Positions 1 to 6,087 of a stretch of DNA of 7,227 nt are shown piece by piece (position 1 is the first letter of the stretch; each line of letters starts with the position of its first letter). A program made the translations under genes and the position numbers. The stretch is from positions 1 to 7,227 of the forward strand of contig DWUW01000094.1 in NCBI GenBank assembly GCA_019120525.1, given 5' to 3'. Below the pieces are notes generated by a model. That model saw nothing but the letters and a program-made list of their open reading frames with translations, was not told where the DNA came from and ran no database searches. This stretch comes from Candidatus Eisenbergiella stercorigallinarum (GTDB lineage Bacteria > Bacillota > Clostridia > Lachnospirales > Lachnospiraceae).

Positions 1-1
1 G

Positions 2-346
2 CTGGCTGACCGCTTCCACTTTGAAAAGGTGGCGATCACCCTGCGCGAGAGCAAATCCGCTTCCGACAACGACTGGAGCGGCATGCTGTATGATTCCGCA
101 AGCGGAGAATACTGCTTCTCCAAGCTGTATCACCTGCACATCATCGACCGCGTGGGCGGCGGCGACAGCTTCGGCGGCGGCCTGATCTACGCGCTGTTAA
201 ACGGAAAGAGCACCCAGGAAGCAATTGAATTCGCGGTTGCGGCTTCCGCCCTGAAGCACTCCATCGAGGGAGACTACAACATGGTTTCCGTGGCAGAGGT
301 GGAGAAGCTGGCAGGCGGCGATGGATCCGGACGGGTTCAGAGATAA
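2..346 (+). CDS. kdgK: 2-keto-3-deoxygluconate kinase-like PfkB sugar kinase, C-terminal part only
   Basis: The gene runs in from the left edge; the last 114 residues and a TAA stop are visible. Residues 49-60 of the visible part, DRVGGGDSFGGG, are the PfkB-family ATP-binding signature near the C terminus; its aspartate (visible residue 55) is the expected catalytic base and the glycines form the anion hole. The following helix and the ending ALKHSIEGDYNMVSVAEVE resemble 2-keto-3-deoxygluconate kinases, which use ATP to make 2-keto-3-deoxy-6-phosphogluconate in the cytoplasmic breakdown of uronic acids and pectin. The substrate is inferred: other PfkB kinases (fructokinase, ribokinase) share the signature but usually have GAGD rather than GGGD. 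No partner genes of the uronate pathway are in view. The gene is closed by a strong intrinsic terminator, so it is not co-transcribed with rho. Confidence 0.8.
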   Translation: MADRFHFEKVAITLRESKSASDNDWSGMLYDSASGEYCFSKLYHLHIIDRVGGGDSFGGGLIYALLNGKSTQEAIEFAVAASALKHSIEGDYNMVSVAEVEKLAGGDGSGRVQR

Positions 347-384
347 GGTTATAGAGAGAAAGAAGCCTCACAGAAGAATAAGGT

Positions 385-439
385 ACGGACAGCCGGGCGG
401 CCCGCGGAAGGGCAGCCCGGCTGTCCGTGTGTGCTTTTT
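385..439 (+). terminator. Strong intrinsic terminator after the sugar kinase gene
   Basis: A 14-bp perfect stem (385-398 with 415-428, arm ACGGACAGCCGGGC) is capped by an inner 4-bp stem (400-403 with 410-413) and a 6-nt loop. A run of five T follows at 435-439, seven bases after the stem. The stem is unusually long and G+C-rich and insulates the upstream sugar kinase gene from rho. Confidence 0.88.
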
Positions 440-448
440 AAAAAGGAC

Positions 449-477
449 TTCCTATTTTTTCAAATCTGGTATATAAT
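449..477 (+). promoter_or_regulatory. Probable promoter of rho
   Basis: A perfect TATAAT lies at 472-477. Two bases earlier, TGG-TATATA (467-475) would serve as an extended -10 element. The -35 region 17 bp upstream is poor (TTCCTA at 449-454, 3 of 6 matches), so an extended -10 promoter is more likely. It sits just downstream of the kinase terminator in an A+T-rich stretch and would give a leader of roughly 260 nt before the rho start. Confidence 0.55.
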
Positions 478-483
478 AAGGAA

Positions 484-747
484 CGGAAATAATCATATTC
501 ATTTTCCTTAAAACATATCTCGCTGGTTCCTGAGTGACAGGAGCCATTGAACAGGCGCTGACGAAAAGAAGCGGCATCGTGGAAGAACGCCTTCGTCAGG
601 CCGGATATCTATGTTTTATTTCCCTGAACAGGAATGCTTTTATTAAAGAAGAAAGAGGAAAGGAACAGACGTCTGCGGCAGGGCCGGAGCGTGGTTCGGA
701 TTCCTTTTGGGCGGAAAGGAACACAAATCAAAAAACGGAGGAACAGT
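484..747 (+). promoter_or_regulatory. Long structured 5' leader of rho
   Basis: About 260 nt separate the probable transcription start from the rho start codon, and no convincing gene lies here. Hairpin one has 9 bp, with one G-U pair (524-532 with 538-546, loop AGTGA). Hairpin two has a perfect 8-bp stem (CTGACGAA at 558-565 with TTCGTCAG at 592-599) and a 26-nt loop. Neither is followed directly by a T run, so they are not simple terminators. In Escherichia coli rho is autoregulated by Rho-dependent termination in its leader; that a similar control acts here is inference. An AGGA-rich purine tract and the GGAGGA ribosome site end the leader. Confidence 0.45.
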
Positions 748-2469
748 ATGAGCAGTTTGGGCATGAAGGAAAAGTATCAGTCGCTTGCGTTGGCCGATCT
801 GAAGGAGATTGCCAAATCCCGCGGGATCAAGGGCACGTCATCCATGAAGAAGGCGGATGTGATCGAAGCGATGCTTGCGCTCGATGAAAAGGAAAGCCAG
901 GGTACGGAAACCGTATCGGCGGAACAGAAGCCTGCCGCGCATCATAAAAAGACGGCAGACCGCCGGACAGGAGCGCCGCAGGCTGCGGAGGGCGAAAAAG
1001 CGGATGCGGCGCAGAGCCAGGGCAGGCCGCAGGAGAACGGCACGGAGAAAAGGCCCGTTTCCAGGATCGTGCGCAGCGCTGGCCCTGACGGGCAGACGAG
1101 GGGGACGGAAAGAAGGGGCGTGCGCCGGTTCGCTCCGGCCCAGGGAAATGCCGGACAGGCGCAGAATCATGCGCAGGGAAACGGACAGGCCCAGGGAGCG
1201 GCGCACCAGGCAGGGACCACGTATGCGTCCGGTTCTGCAGCGGCGGCCGGAGGAACGCAGAATCCGGGAAGCGCCGCGGAAAAGACGGATGCGCAGACGG
1301 CACAGGCGCCGGTCCTTGAGGAAGGATTTCCGGCGGAGCTGGACAGTGGCATTTCCGCCAACGGGATCCTGGAGGTCATGCCGGACGGCTACGGCTTCAT
1401 CCGCTGCGCCAATTATCTGCCCGGCGAGAACGACGTATACGTCGCTCCCAGCCAGATCCGCCGGTTCGGGCTGAAAACGGGCGATATCATCGTGGGAAAT
1501 ACCCGCGTGAAGACCCAGAATGAAAAATTCAGCGCCCTGCTTTATGTGAAGTCCATCAACGGCTATACGCCGGATGCGGCGGTAAAGCGATATAATTTTG
1601 AAGACATGACCCCGATCTTCCCGGACGAGAGGATCGGCCTGGAGCTGTCCCGCTCCTCCGTGGCCATGCGCATCATGGATCTGATCAGCCCTGTGGGAAA
1701 GGGCCAGAGAGGCCTGATCGTATCCCCGCCGAAAGCAGGAAAGACCACCCTGTTAAAGCAGGTGGCCCAGTCGGTAAAGACCAATAATCCGGACATGCAT
1801 CTGATCATCCTGCTGATCGATGAGCGTCCGGAAGAAGTGACGGATTTCCGTGAAGCCATCGAAGGACCGAACGTAGAGGTCATTTATTCCACCTTTGACG
1901 AGCTGCCGGAGCACCACAAGCGGGTGGCGGAAATGGTGATCGAGCGGGCCAAGCGTCTGGTGGAGCATAAGAAGGACGTGATGATCCTGTTAGACAGCAT
2001 CACCCGCCTGACGCGGGCCTATAACCTGGTGGTCCCGCCCAGCGGCAGGACGCTTTCCGGCGGCCTTGACCCGGCGGCCCTGCATATGCCCAAGCGCTTC
2101 TTCGGCGCGGCGAGAAACATGAGGGAGGGCGGCAGCCTGACGATTCTCGCCACGGCCCTGGTGGATACGGGAAGCCGGATGGACGACGTGATCTATGAGG
2201 AATTCAAGGGAACCGGCAATATGGAGATCGTCCTTGACCGCAAGCTTTCGGAAAGAAGGGTATTCCCGGCCATCGATATCCCCAAATCCAGCACCAGAAG
2301 GGAGGACCTGCTCCTTTCTCCGGAAGAGCTGGAGGCCACCGGCATCCTGCGCAAGGCGCTCAACGGCCTCAAGCCCGAGGAGGCCGTGGACAAGATCCTG
2401 GATATGTTCACGCGTACCAGAAGCAATACCGATTTTGTCAACGTGGTCAGGAAGATGAAAATTCTGTGA
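748..2469 (+). CDS. rho: Transcription termination factor Rho with a long disordered N-terminal insert
   Basis: This is the hexameric RNA-dependent ATPase that ends transcription by moving 5' to 3' on nascent RNA. The 573-residue protein is much longer than the 419-residue E. coli Rho. Residues 10-45 form the small helical N-terminal domain. Residues about 50-195 are low-complexity, rich in Q, A, G, R and H. The RNA-binding cold-shock-like fold starts at 206 (GILEVMPDGYGFIR). The ATPase core has the P-loop PPKAGKTT (327-334), catalytic glutamate in LIDERPEE (E359), Walker B VMILLD (411-416), Q-loop LSGGLDPAAL (436-445) and R-loop EEFKGTGNME (484-493); all key residues are intact. The ATG at 748 is chosen because GGAGGA lies 5 nt upstream and the protein then begins like other Rho proteins; an upstream in-frame ATG at 634 lacks a ribosome site. 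No intrinsic terminator follows, so transcripts probably continue toward rpmE. Confidence 0.97.
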   Translation: MSSLGMKEKYQSLALADLKEIAKSRGIKGTSSMKKADVIEAMLALDEKESQGTETVSAEQKPAAHHKKTADRRTGAPQAAEGEKADAAQSQGRPQENGTEKRPVSRIVRSAGPDGQTRGTERRGVRRFAPAQGNAGQAQNHAQGNGQAQGAAHQAGTTYASGSAAAAGGTQNPGSAAEKTDAQTAQAPVLEEGFPAELDSGISANGILEVMPDGYGFIRCANYLPGENDVYVAPSQIRRFGLKTGDIIVGNTRVKTQNEKFSALLYVKSINGYTPDAAVKRYNFEDMTPIFPDERIGLELSRSSVAMRIMDLISPVGKGQRGLIVSPPKAGKTTLLKQVAQSVKTNNPDMHLIILLIDERPEEVTDFREAIEGPNVEVIYSTFDELPEHHKRVAEMVIERAKRLVEHKKDVMILLDSITRLTRAYNLVVPPSGRTLSGGLDPAALHMPKRFFGAARNMREGGSLTILATALVDTGSRMDDVIYEEFKGTGNMEIVLDRKLSERRVFPAIDIPKSSTRREDLLLSPEELEATGILRKALNGLKPEEAVDKILDMFTRTRSNTDFVNVVRKMKIL

Positions 2470-2488
2470 TTTTCCTGCAAAATCGCTC

Positions 2489-2517
2489 TTGCGCTCATGA
2501 AAAAGCTATGCTACAAT
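2489..2517 (+). promoter_or_regulatory. Promoter of rpmE
   Basis: TTGCGC at 2489-2494 and TACAAT at 2512-2517 are separated by the ideal 17 bp. A TG dinucleotide at 2509-2510, one base before the -10 box, makes it an extended -10 promoter as well. It starts 20 bases after the rho stop codon and would give rpmE its own high-level transcription with a leader of about 110 nt. Confidence 0.75.
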
Positions 2518-2523
2518 GAAAAA

Positions 2524-2636
2524 GCTGTTTACGGACGGCAGTTTCCGGCGAAGGCCGGATGGTCCGCTTCGGCGGATCCTGTGGATGAGAACGAGAACGA
2601 ACTGGAAACCGGGAAAAATAGAAGAGGTGAAGAACA
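2524..2636 (+). promoter_or_regulatory. Leader of rpmE with two tandem hairpins, candidate L31 autoregulatory RNA
   Basis: Two adjacent hairpins lie in this leader. The first is a perfect 6-bp stem TCCGGC/GCCGGA (2544-2549 with 2554-2559) with a GAAG loop. The second is a 7-bp stem with one G-U pair (2561-2567 with 2572-2578) closed by a C(UUCG)G tetraloop, an exceptionally stable form. CGGAC at 2532-2536 could pair instead with GTCCG at 2562-2566, so an alternative fold exists. Ribosomal protein leaders, including ones for L31 in several bacterial groups, are known to bind their own product; assigning this one to that class is inference. The ribosome site AGAGGTGA is at 2623-2630. Confidence 0.5.
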
Positions 2637-2849
2637 ATGAAAGAAGGACTGCATCCCAAGTATTATCAGGCGACCGTAACCTGCAACTGCGGAAACACAT
2701 TTGTAACGGGCTCCACCAAGCCGGAGCTGCACGTGGAAGTATGTTCCAAGTGCCATTCATTCTACACCGGCCAGCAGAAGGCTGCCCAGGCCCGCGGACG
2801 TATCGATAAGTTCAACAGAAAGTACGGCGTGGGAACGGCTGCGAACTGA
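2637..2849 (+). CDS. rpmE: Large-subunit ribosomal protein bL31, zinc-binding form
   Basis: This 70-residue protein starts MKEGLHPKYY, as bL31 does, and carries the two Cys pairs C16/C18 and C36/C39 (CNC and CSKC) that bind zinc. It is therefore the C-plus form rather than the zinc-free paralogue made under zinc limitation. bL31 joins the central protuberance of the 50S subunit to the 30S head across an intersubunit bridge. The length and the ending FNRKYG are typical. AGAGGTGA lies about 6 nt before the ATG. Expression is probably driven by its own promoter at 2489-2517, by read-through from rho, and possibly tuned by the hairpin leader; an intrinsic terminator follows 35 nt after the stop. 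Confidence 0.97.
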   Translation: MKEGLHPKYYQATVTCNCGNTFVTGSTKPELHVEVCSKCHSFYTGQQKAAQARGRIDKFNRKYGVGTAAN

Positions 2850-2865
2850 GAGCAGGAATAGGGAA

Positions 2866-2879
2866 ACGGATTTTTCCGT
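2866..2879 (+). repeat. Small hairpin ahead of the rpmE terminator
   Basis: ACGGA (2866-2870) and TCCGT (2875-2879) form a perfect 5-bp stem with a TTTT loop between the rpmE stop codon and the terminator. It may protect the transcript 3' end or be chance. Confidence 0.3.
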
Positions 2880-2884
2880 AGAAG

Positions 2885-2915
2885 AAAGGTTGAGGTGTAT
2901 ATCTCAACCTTTTTT
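2885..2915 (+). terminator. Intrinsic terminator of rpmE
   Basis: A perfect 10-bp stem (AAAGGTTGAG at 2885-2894 with CTCAACCTTT at 2903-2912) has an 8-nt loop and runs into six T (2910-2915). It is A+T-richer than the terminator before rho. TTGAGG (2890-2895) and TATAAG (2915-2920), 19 bp apart, lie inside it and could act as a weak promoter for the next gene, as no better promoter is seen before 2970. Confidence 0.88.
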
Positions 2916-2969
2916 ATAAGGCTCTGCCTGCGGGACGTGCAGCAGGAAGGATGGAGGATAAGGATATCG

Positions 2970-4142
2970 ATGAGCACGAAAAAATGCGGACACTATTCCG
3001 GGATCGGCGGACAGGCGGTCCTGGAAGGCGTCATGATGAAAAACCGGGAAGAGTACGCCGTATCGGTGCGCAGGCCGGACGGCGGGATCGAAACGAAGAA
3101 AGAAAAGTATGAGGGCGTCTGGGGAGGCAGGAGGATCACGAAGCTGCCGTTTGCCCGCGGCGTTTTCAATTTCATAGACTCCATGGTGCTTGGCATGCAG
3201 ACGCTGACCTGGTCCGCGGGCTTTTACGAGGATGAGGAAGCGGAGGAGACAAAGACGGACGCCGTGCTGGACCGGGCGACGAAGGGAAATGGGGAGAAGC
3301 TTCTCATGGGGCTGACGGTCGCCTTTTCCATCGTCCTGGCGGTGGCCATCTTCATCGCCCTGCCCTTCGGGATCAGCCTGCTGTTCCAGAGCTTTGTCCG
3401 CAACGCTTCCCTGCTCGCCATTCTGGAGGGCCTGGTGAGGCTGGCCATTTTTCTGATCTACGTGGCGGCCATCGCGTCCATGAAGGATATCCGCCGGGTA
3501 TACCAGTACCACGGCGCGGAGCATAAATGCATCAACTGCCTGGAGCACGGCCGGGAGCTGAATGTGAAAAACGTGATGAAAAGCTCCCGTTTCCATAAGC
3601 GCTGCGGAACCAGCTTCCTTCTGTTCGTGGTGCTCATCAGCATCGTGCTTTTCATGTTCATCCGGGTGGAGCAGCCGCTTCTAAGGCTGGGGCTGCGCAT
3701 CCTGCTCATTCCCGTTGTGGCAGGTATCTCTTATGAGGTCCTGCGGCTGGCGGGAAGGACGGATAATGCATTCATCAACCTGATCTCCCGGCCCGGCCTG
3801 TGGCTGCAGCGGCTGACCACCAGGGAACCGGATGAGAGCATGGTGGAGGTGGCCATCGCCTCCGTGGAAGCGGTCTTTGACTGGAAGGCCTATCTGAAAG
3901 AAGAATTCGGTTACGGATTTGAGGAGGATGAGGGAACGGACGCCCCGGCGGAGCCGGAGGGCCTGGCAGAAGCAGACGTCCCGGCGGAGCAGGAAGGCCT
4001 GGCGGGAGCGGACCGCTCAGCGGAGCCGGAGAGCCTGGCAGAAGCAGACGCCCCGGAGGAGCCGGAAAACCCGACGGGAGCGGATGCCCCGGCAAAACCG
4101 GATGCCGGACAGGAAGCTTCCCCGGAGGGAACTGCCGTATGA
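2970..4142 (+). CDS. DUF1385 family (YqhQ-like) membrane protein with a 12-residue repeat tail
   Basis: This 390-residue protein belongs to the uncharacterised DUF1385/YqhQ family (COG3872, sometimes called a predicted metal-dependent enzyme). Family marks are GGQAVLEGVMM (13-23), YHGAEHKCINCLEHG (180-194) and RFHKRCGTSF (207-216), whose conserved His, Glu and Cys could bind a metal. Hydrophobic segments at about 111-141, 148-170, 214-231 and 238-260 suggest four membrane passes. Residues 324-383 are five imperfect 12-residue repeats rich in Asp, Ala, Glu and Pro, absent from the family core. The ATG at 2970 is chosen because it begins just before the conserved core with AAGGA 5 nt upstream and GGAGGA a little earlier; an open frame reaching back to 2895 lies within the terminator. 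It overlaps prmC by 4 nt. The function is unknown; the link to prmC and prfA recurs in Clostridia but may be positional only. Confidence 0.9.
   Translation: MSTKKCGHYSGIGGQAVLEGVMMKNREEYAVSVRRPDGGIETKKEKYEGVWGGRRITKLPFARGVFNFIDSMVLGMQTLTWSAGFYEDEEAEETKTDAVLDRATKGNGEKLLMGLTVAFSIVLAVAIFIALPFGISLLFQSFVRNASLLAILEGLVRLAIFLIYVAAIASMKDIRRVYQYHGAEHKCINCLEHGRELNVKNVMKSSRFHKRCGTSFLLFVVLISIVLFMFIRVEQPLLRLGLRILLIPVVAGISYEVLRLAGRTDNAFINLISRPGLWLQRLTTREPDESMVEVAIASVEAVFDWKAYLKEEFGYGFEEDEGTDAPAEPEGLAEADVPAEQEGLAGADRSAEPESLAEADAPEEPENPTGADAPAKPDAGQEASPEGTAV
3939..4118 (+). repeat. Five tandem 36-bp repeats encoding an acidic tail
   Basis: Five 36-bp units in register begin at 3939, 3975, 4011, 4047 and 4083, each encoding 12 residues of the pattern DAPAEPEGLAEA. 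Units one and three, and one and two, are most alike; units four and five are more diverged. Because the period is a multiple of three, copy number can change without a frameshift. The repeats end 6 bp before the ribosome site of prmC. Confidence 0.88.
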
Positions 4143-4972
4143 TGCGCTACGCGGACGCCTACCGGTACGGGAAAGACGCGCTCGAGGCGGCGCAGGTGGC
4201 AGAAGCGAAGCTGGATGCCAGACTGCTCCTGGAAGCGGTATGCGGGACCGCGGGAAACGACCTTCTGGTTCATGGGGACAGGGAGCTTTCGCGGGAGCAG
4301 GAAGAACGGTACCGGGAATGGATCGCCCTGCGCGCATCCCGGATCCCCCTGCAGCACATCACCGGCGTGCAGGAATTCATGGGACTGGAGTTTCTGGTCA
4401 ATGAACATGTGCTGATCCCCAGACAGGATACGGAGATCCTGGTGGAGGAGGTGCTCAGGGAGCTGACGGACGGAAGCAGGATCCTGGATCTGTGCACCGG
4501 CTCCGGCTGTATCCTGCTGAGCCTTCTGAATTATTCCAATGACTGCGTGGGAACGGGGAGCGATATTTCAGAAAAAGCGCTTGAGACAGCGCGCCGGAAC
4601 GCGCGGAAGCTCGGTATTTCCGCGCAGTTTCTGCATAGCGACCTGTTCGATGAGGTGGAAGGACGGTATGATTTTATCGTATCCAATCCGCCCTATATCG
4701 CGTCCGGCGAGATCCCGGGACTGATGGAGGAGGTGCGCCTGCATGAACCTCTCTGCGCCCTGGACGGACATGAGGACGGACTCTTTTTTTACCGCAGGAT
4801 CATCGCGGAAAGCCCGGAGCATCTGGTGCGGGGCGGAAGCCTCTATCTGGAGATCGGCTGGGATCAGGCAGCTGCGGTAAAGGCGCTGATGGAAGAAACC
4901 GGCTTTCATGAGGTGCGTATTACGAAGGACTATGCCGGACTGGACCGGGTGGTGAGCGGCGTCTGGTTTTAA
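4139..4972 (+). CDS. prmC: Peptide chain release factor N5-glutamine methyltransferase PrmC (HemK)
   Basis: PrmC uses S-adenosylmethionine to methylate the glutamine of the GGQ motif in release factors, which speeds peptide release. The 277-residue protein has the usual helical N-terminal domain (about 1-85), then LIPRQDTE (92-99) and a class I methyltransferase fold with the cofactor loop DLCTGSGC (117-124), acidic motif GSDIS (140-144) and the catalytic/substrate motif NPPY (183-186), which holds the target glutamine. The length matches the family. Its ATG overlaps the previous stop as ATGA, with GGAGGG 9 nt upstream, so translation is probably coupled to the DUF1385 gene; a second ATG directly follows. 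Its substrate RF1 is encoded 38 nt downstream. Confidence 0.97.
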   Translation: MMRYADAYRYGKDALEAAQVAEAKLDARLLLEAVCGTAGNDLLVHGDRELSREQEERYREWIALRASRIPLQHITGVQEFMGLEFLVNEHVLIPRQDTEILVEEVLRELTDGSRILDLCTGSGCILLSLLNYSNDCVGTGSDISEKALETARRNARKLGISAQFLHSDLFDEVEGRYDFIVSNPPYIASGEIPGLMEEVRLHEPLCALDGHEDGLFFYRRIIAESPEHLVRGGSLYLEIGWDQAAAVKALMEETGFHEVRITKDYAGLDRVVSGVWF

Positions 4973-4994
4973 GGGATGGATTTTAAGGGATGGA
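4967..4994 (+). repeat. Perfect 14-bp tandem duplication at the prmC-prfA junction
   Basis: TTTTAAGGGATGGA occurs twice back to back at 4967-4980 and 4981-4994. The first copy contains the prmC stop codon; the second lies in the short spacer to prfA and is followed by ATGGAG, a partial third unit that provides the GGAG (4997-5000) ribosome site for prfA. It looks like a recent slippage event. Confidence 0.95.
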
Positions 4995-5010
4995 ATGGAG
5001 ATTGAGATAG

Positions 5011-6084
5011 ATGTTTGACAGACTGGAAGACCTGCTTCATCGGTATGAGGAGATCATGAATGAACTGAACGAGCCGGACGTGACGGCCAATCAGGAGCGT
5101 TTCCGCGCGCTGATGAAGGAGCAGAGCGACCTGACCCCTCTTGTGGAGGCGTACAGGGAATACAAGAAGGCAAAGCAGGACGTAGAGGACAGCCTTGCCA
5201 TGCTGGAAGAGGAAAACGACGAAGAGATGCGGGAGCTTCTCAAGGAAGAGCACGCGGAGGCGAAAAAACGCATCGAAGAGCTGGAGCAGGAGCTGAAGAT
5301 TCTTCTCCTGCCTAAGGACCCCAACGACGATAAAAACGTGGTCGTGGAGATCCGCGCCGGCGCGGGCGGAGACGAGGCAGCCCTGTTCGCGGCCGAGATG
5401 TACCGCCTGTATGTGAAGTACGCGGAGCGCAGGCGCTGGAAGGTGGAAACCGTCAGCGCGGACGAGATCGGCATCGGCGGCATGAAGGAGGTCACCTTCA
5501 TGGTCACGGGCAAGGGCGCTTATTCCCGCCTGAAATATGAGAGCGGCGTGCACCGCGTCCAGCGCGTTCCGGAAACCGAGTCCGGCGGCCGGATCCACAC
5601 CTCCACCATCACCGTTGCGGTCATGCCGGAGGCGGAGGATGTGGACGTGGTCATCGATGAAAAGGATATCCGCATCGACGTGATGCGCGCCTCCGGAAAC
5701 GGCGGCCAGTGCGTCAATACCACCGATTCCGCCGTGCGTCTGACCCACTATCCCACCGGGATCGTGGTCTACAGCCAGACCGAAAAGTCCCAGCTTCAGA
5801 ACAAGGCCAAGGCCTTCGCCCTCCTGCGCGCCAAGCTCTACGACATTGAGCAGCAGAAGGCCCACGACGCGGAGGCGGAGCTGCGCCGCAGCCAGATCGG
5901 CACCGGCGACCGTTCCGAAAAGATCCGTACCTACAATTTCCCACAGGGACGCGTGACCGACCACCGCATCAAGCTGACCCTGTATAAGATCGACGACATC
6001 ATGAACGGCGACATCGACGAACTCCTCGACAGCCTCATCGCCGCAGACCAGGCCGCGAAGCTCGCCAGGATGGGAGAGACGTAA
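5011..6084 (+). CDS. prfA: Peptide chain release factor 1
   Basis: RF1 reads UAA and UAG in the ribosomal A site and triggers peptide release. The 357-residue protein has the coiled N-terminal domain (about 1-105), the GAGGDEAALFA block (117-127), the codon-reading tripeptide PET (187-189) within RVPETESGGRIHTST, and the catalytic GGQ (231-233) in ASGNGGQCVNTTDSAVR. PxT rather than SPF marks it as RF1, not RF2; PET in place of the E. coli PAT is usual in Firmicutes. Q233 is the expected target of PrmC, encoded just upstream. The ATG at 5011 has GGAG 10 nt upstream. The last eleven codons plus stop are repeated, diverged, just downstream, so the present 3' end may be of secondary origin. Confidence 0.98.
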   Translation: MFDRLEDLLHRYEEIMNELNEPDVTANQERFRALMKEQSDLTPLVEAYREYKKAKQDVEDSLAMLEEENDEEMRELLKEEHAEAKKRIEELEQELKILLLPKDPNDDKNVVVEIRAGAGGDEAALFAAEMYRLYVKYAERRRWKVETVSADEIGIGGMKEVTFMVTGKGAYSRLKYESGVHRVQRVPETESGGRIHTSTITVAVMPEAEDVDVVIDEKDIRIDVMRASGNGGQCVNTTDSAVRLTHYPTGIVVYSQTEKSQLQNKAKAFALLRAKLYDIEQQKAHDAEAELRRSQIGTGDRSEKIRTYNFPQGRVTDHRIKLTLYKIDDIMNGDIDELLDSLIAADQAAKLARMGET

Positions 6085-6087
6085 ACC

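Noticed and set aside
634..747. Upstream in-frame ATG that would lengthen Rho by 38 residues
   Set aside because: It lacks a properly spaced ribosome site and the added Lys/Arg-rich residues precede the normal Rho start, while ATG 748 has GGAGGA 5 nt upstream.
534..887. Open frame starting with GTG in the rho leader, considered as a leader peptide gene
   Set aside because: The start lies in the loop of a hairpin, no ribosome site precedes it, and it runs out of frame into rho.
875..1474. 199-codon Arg-rich frame inside rho
   Set aside because: It is a shifted reading of the low-complexity rho segment; the extreme Arg content reflects CGG/AGG codons out of frame.
2895..2969. N-terminal extension of the DUF1385 protein
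   Set aside because: The frame opens inside the rpmE terminator loop, and conserved family sequence begins shortly after 2970.
2904..3596. 230-codon open frame on the minus strand opposite the DUF1385 gene
   Set aside because: It is a shadow of the codon pattern of a conserved plus-strand gene, with no recognisable domain or ribosome site.
3939..4118. Regular 36-bp repeats considered as a CRISPR array
   Set aside because: Units are directly adjacent with no unique spacers and lie in frame inside a protein gene.
3911..4408. Minus-strand and shifted frames over the 36-bp repeats
   Set aside because: Repeats with a period divisible by three keep all frames open; the products are low-complexity shadows.
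5569..5577. PET rather than PAT in the RF1 codon-reading tripeptide, considered as altered stop recognition
   Set aside because: PET is the ordinary form in Bacillus and clostridial RF1 proteins, so it signals no recoding.
4969..5964. 331-codon open frame on the minus strand opposite prfA
   Set aside because: It is fully antisense to an unmistakable RF1 gene, has a repetitive Leu/Val/Asp/His composition typical of reversed G+C-rich codons, and shows no family motif.
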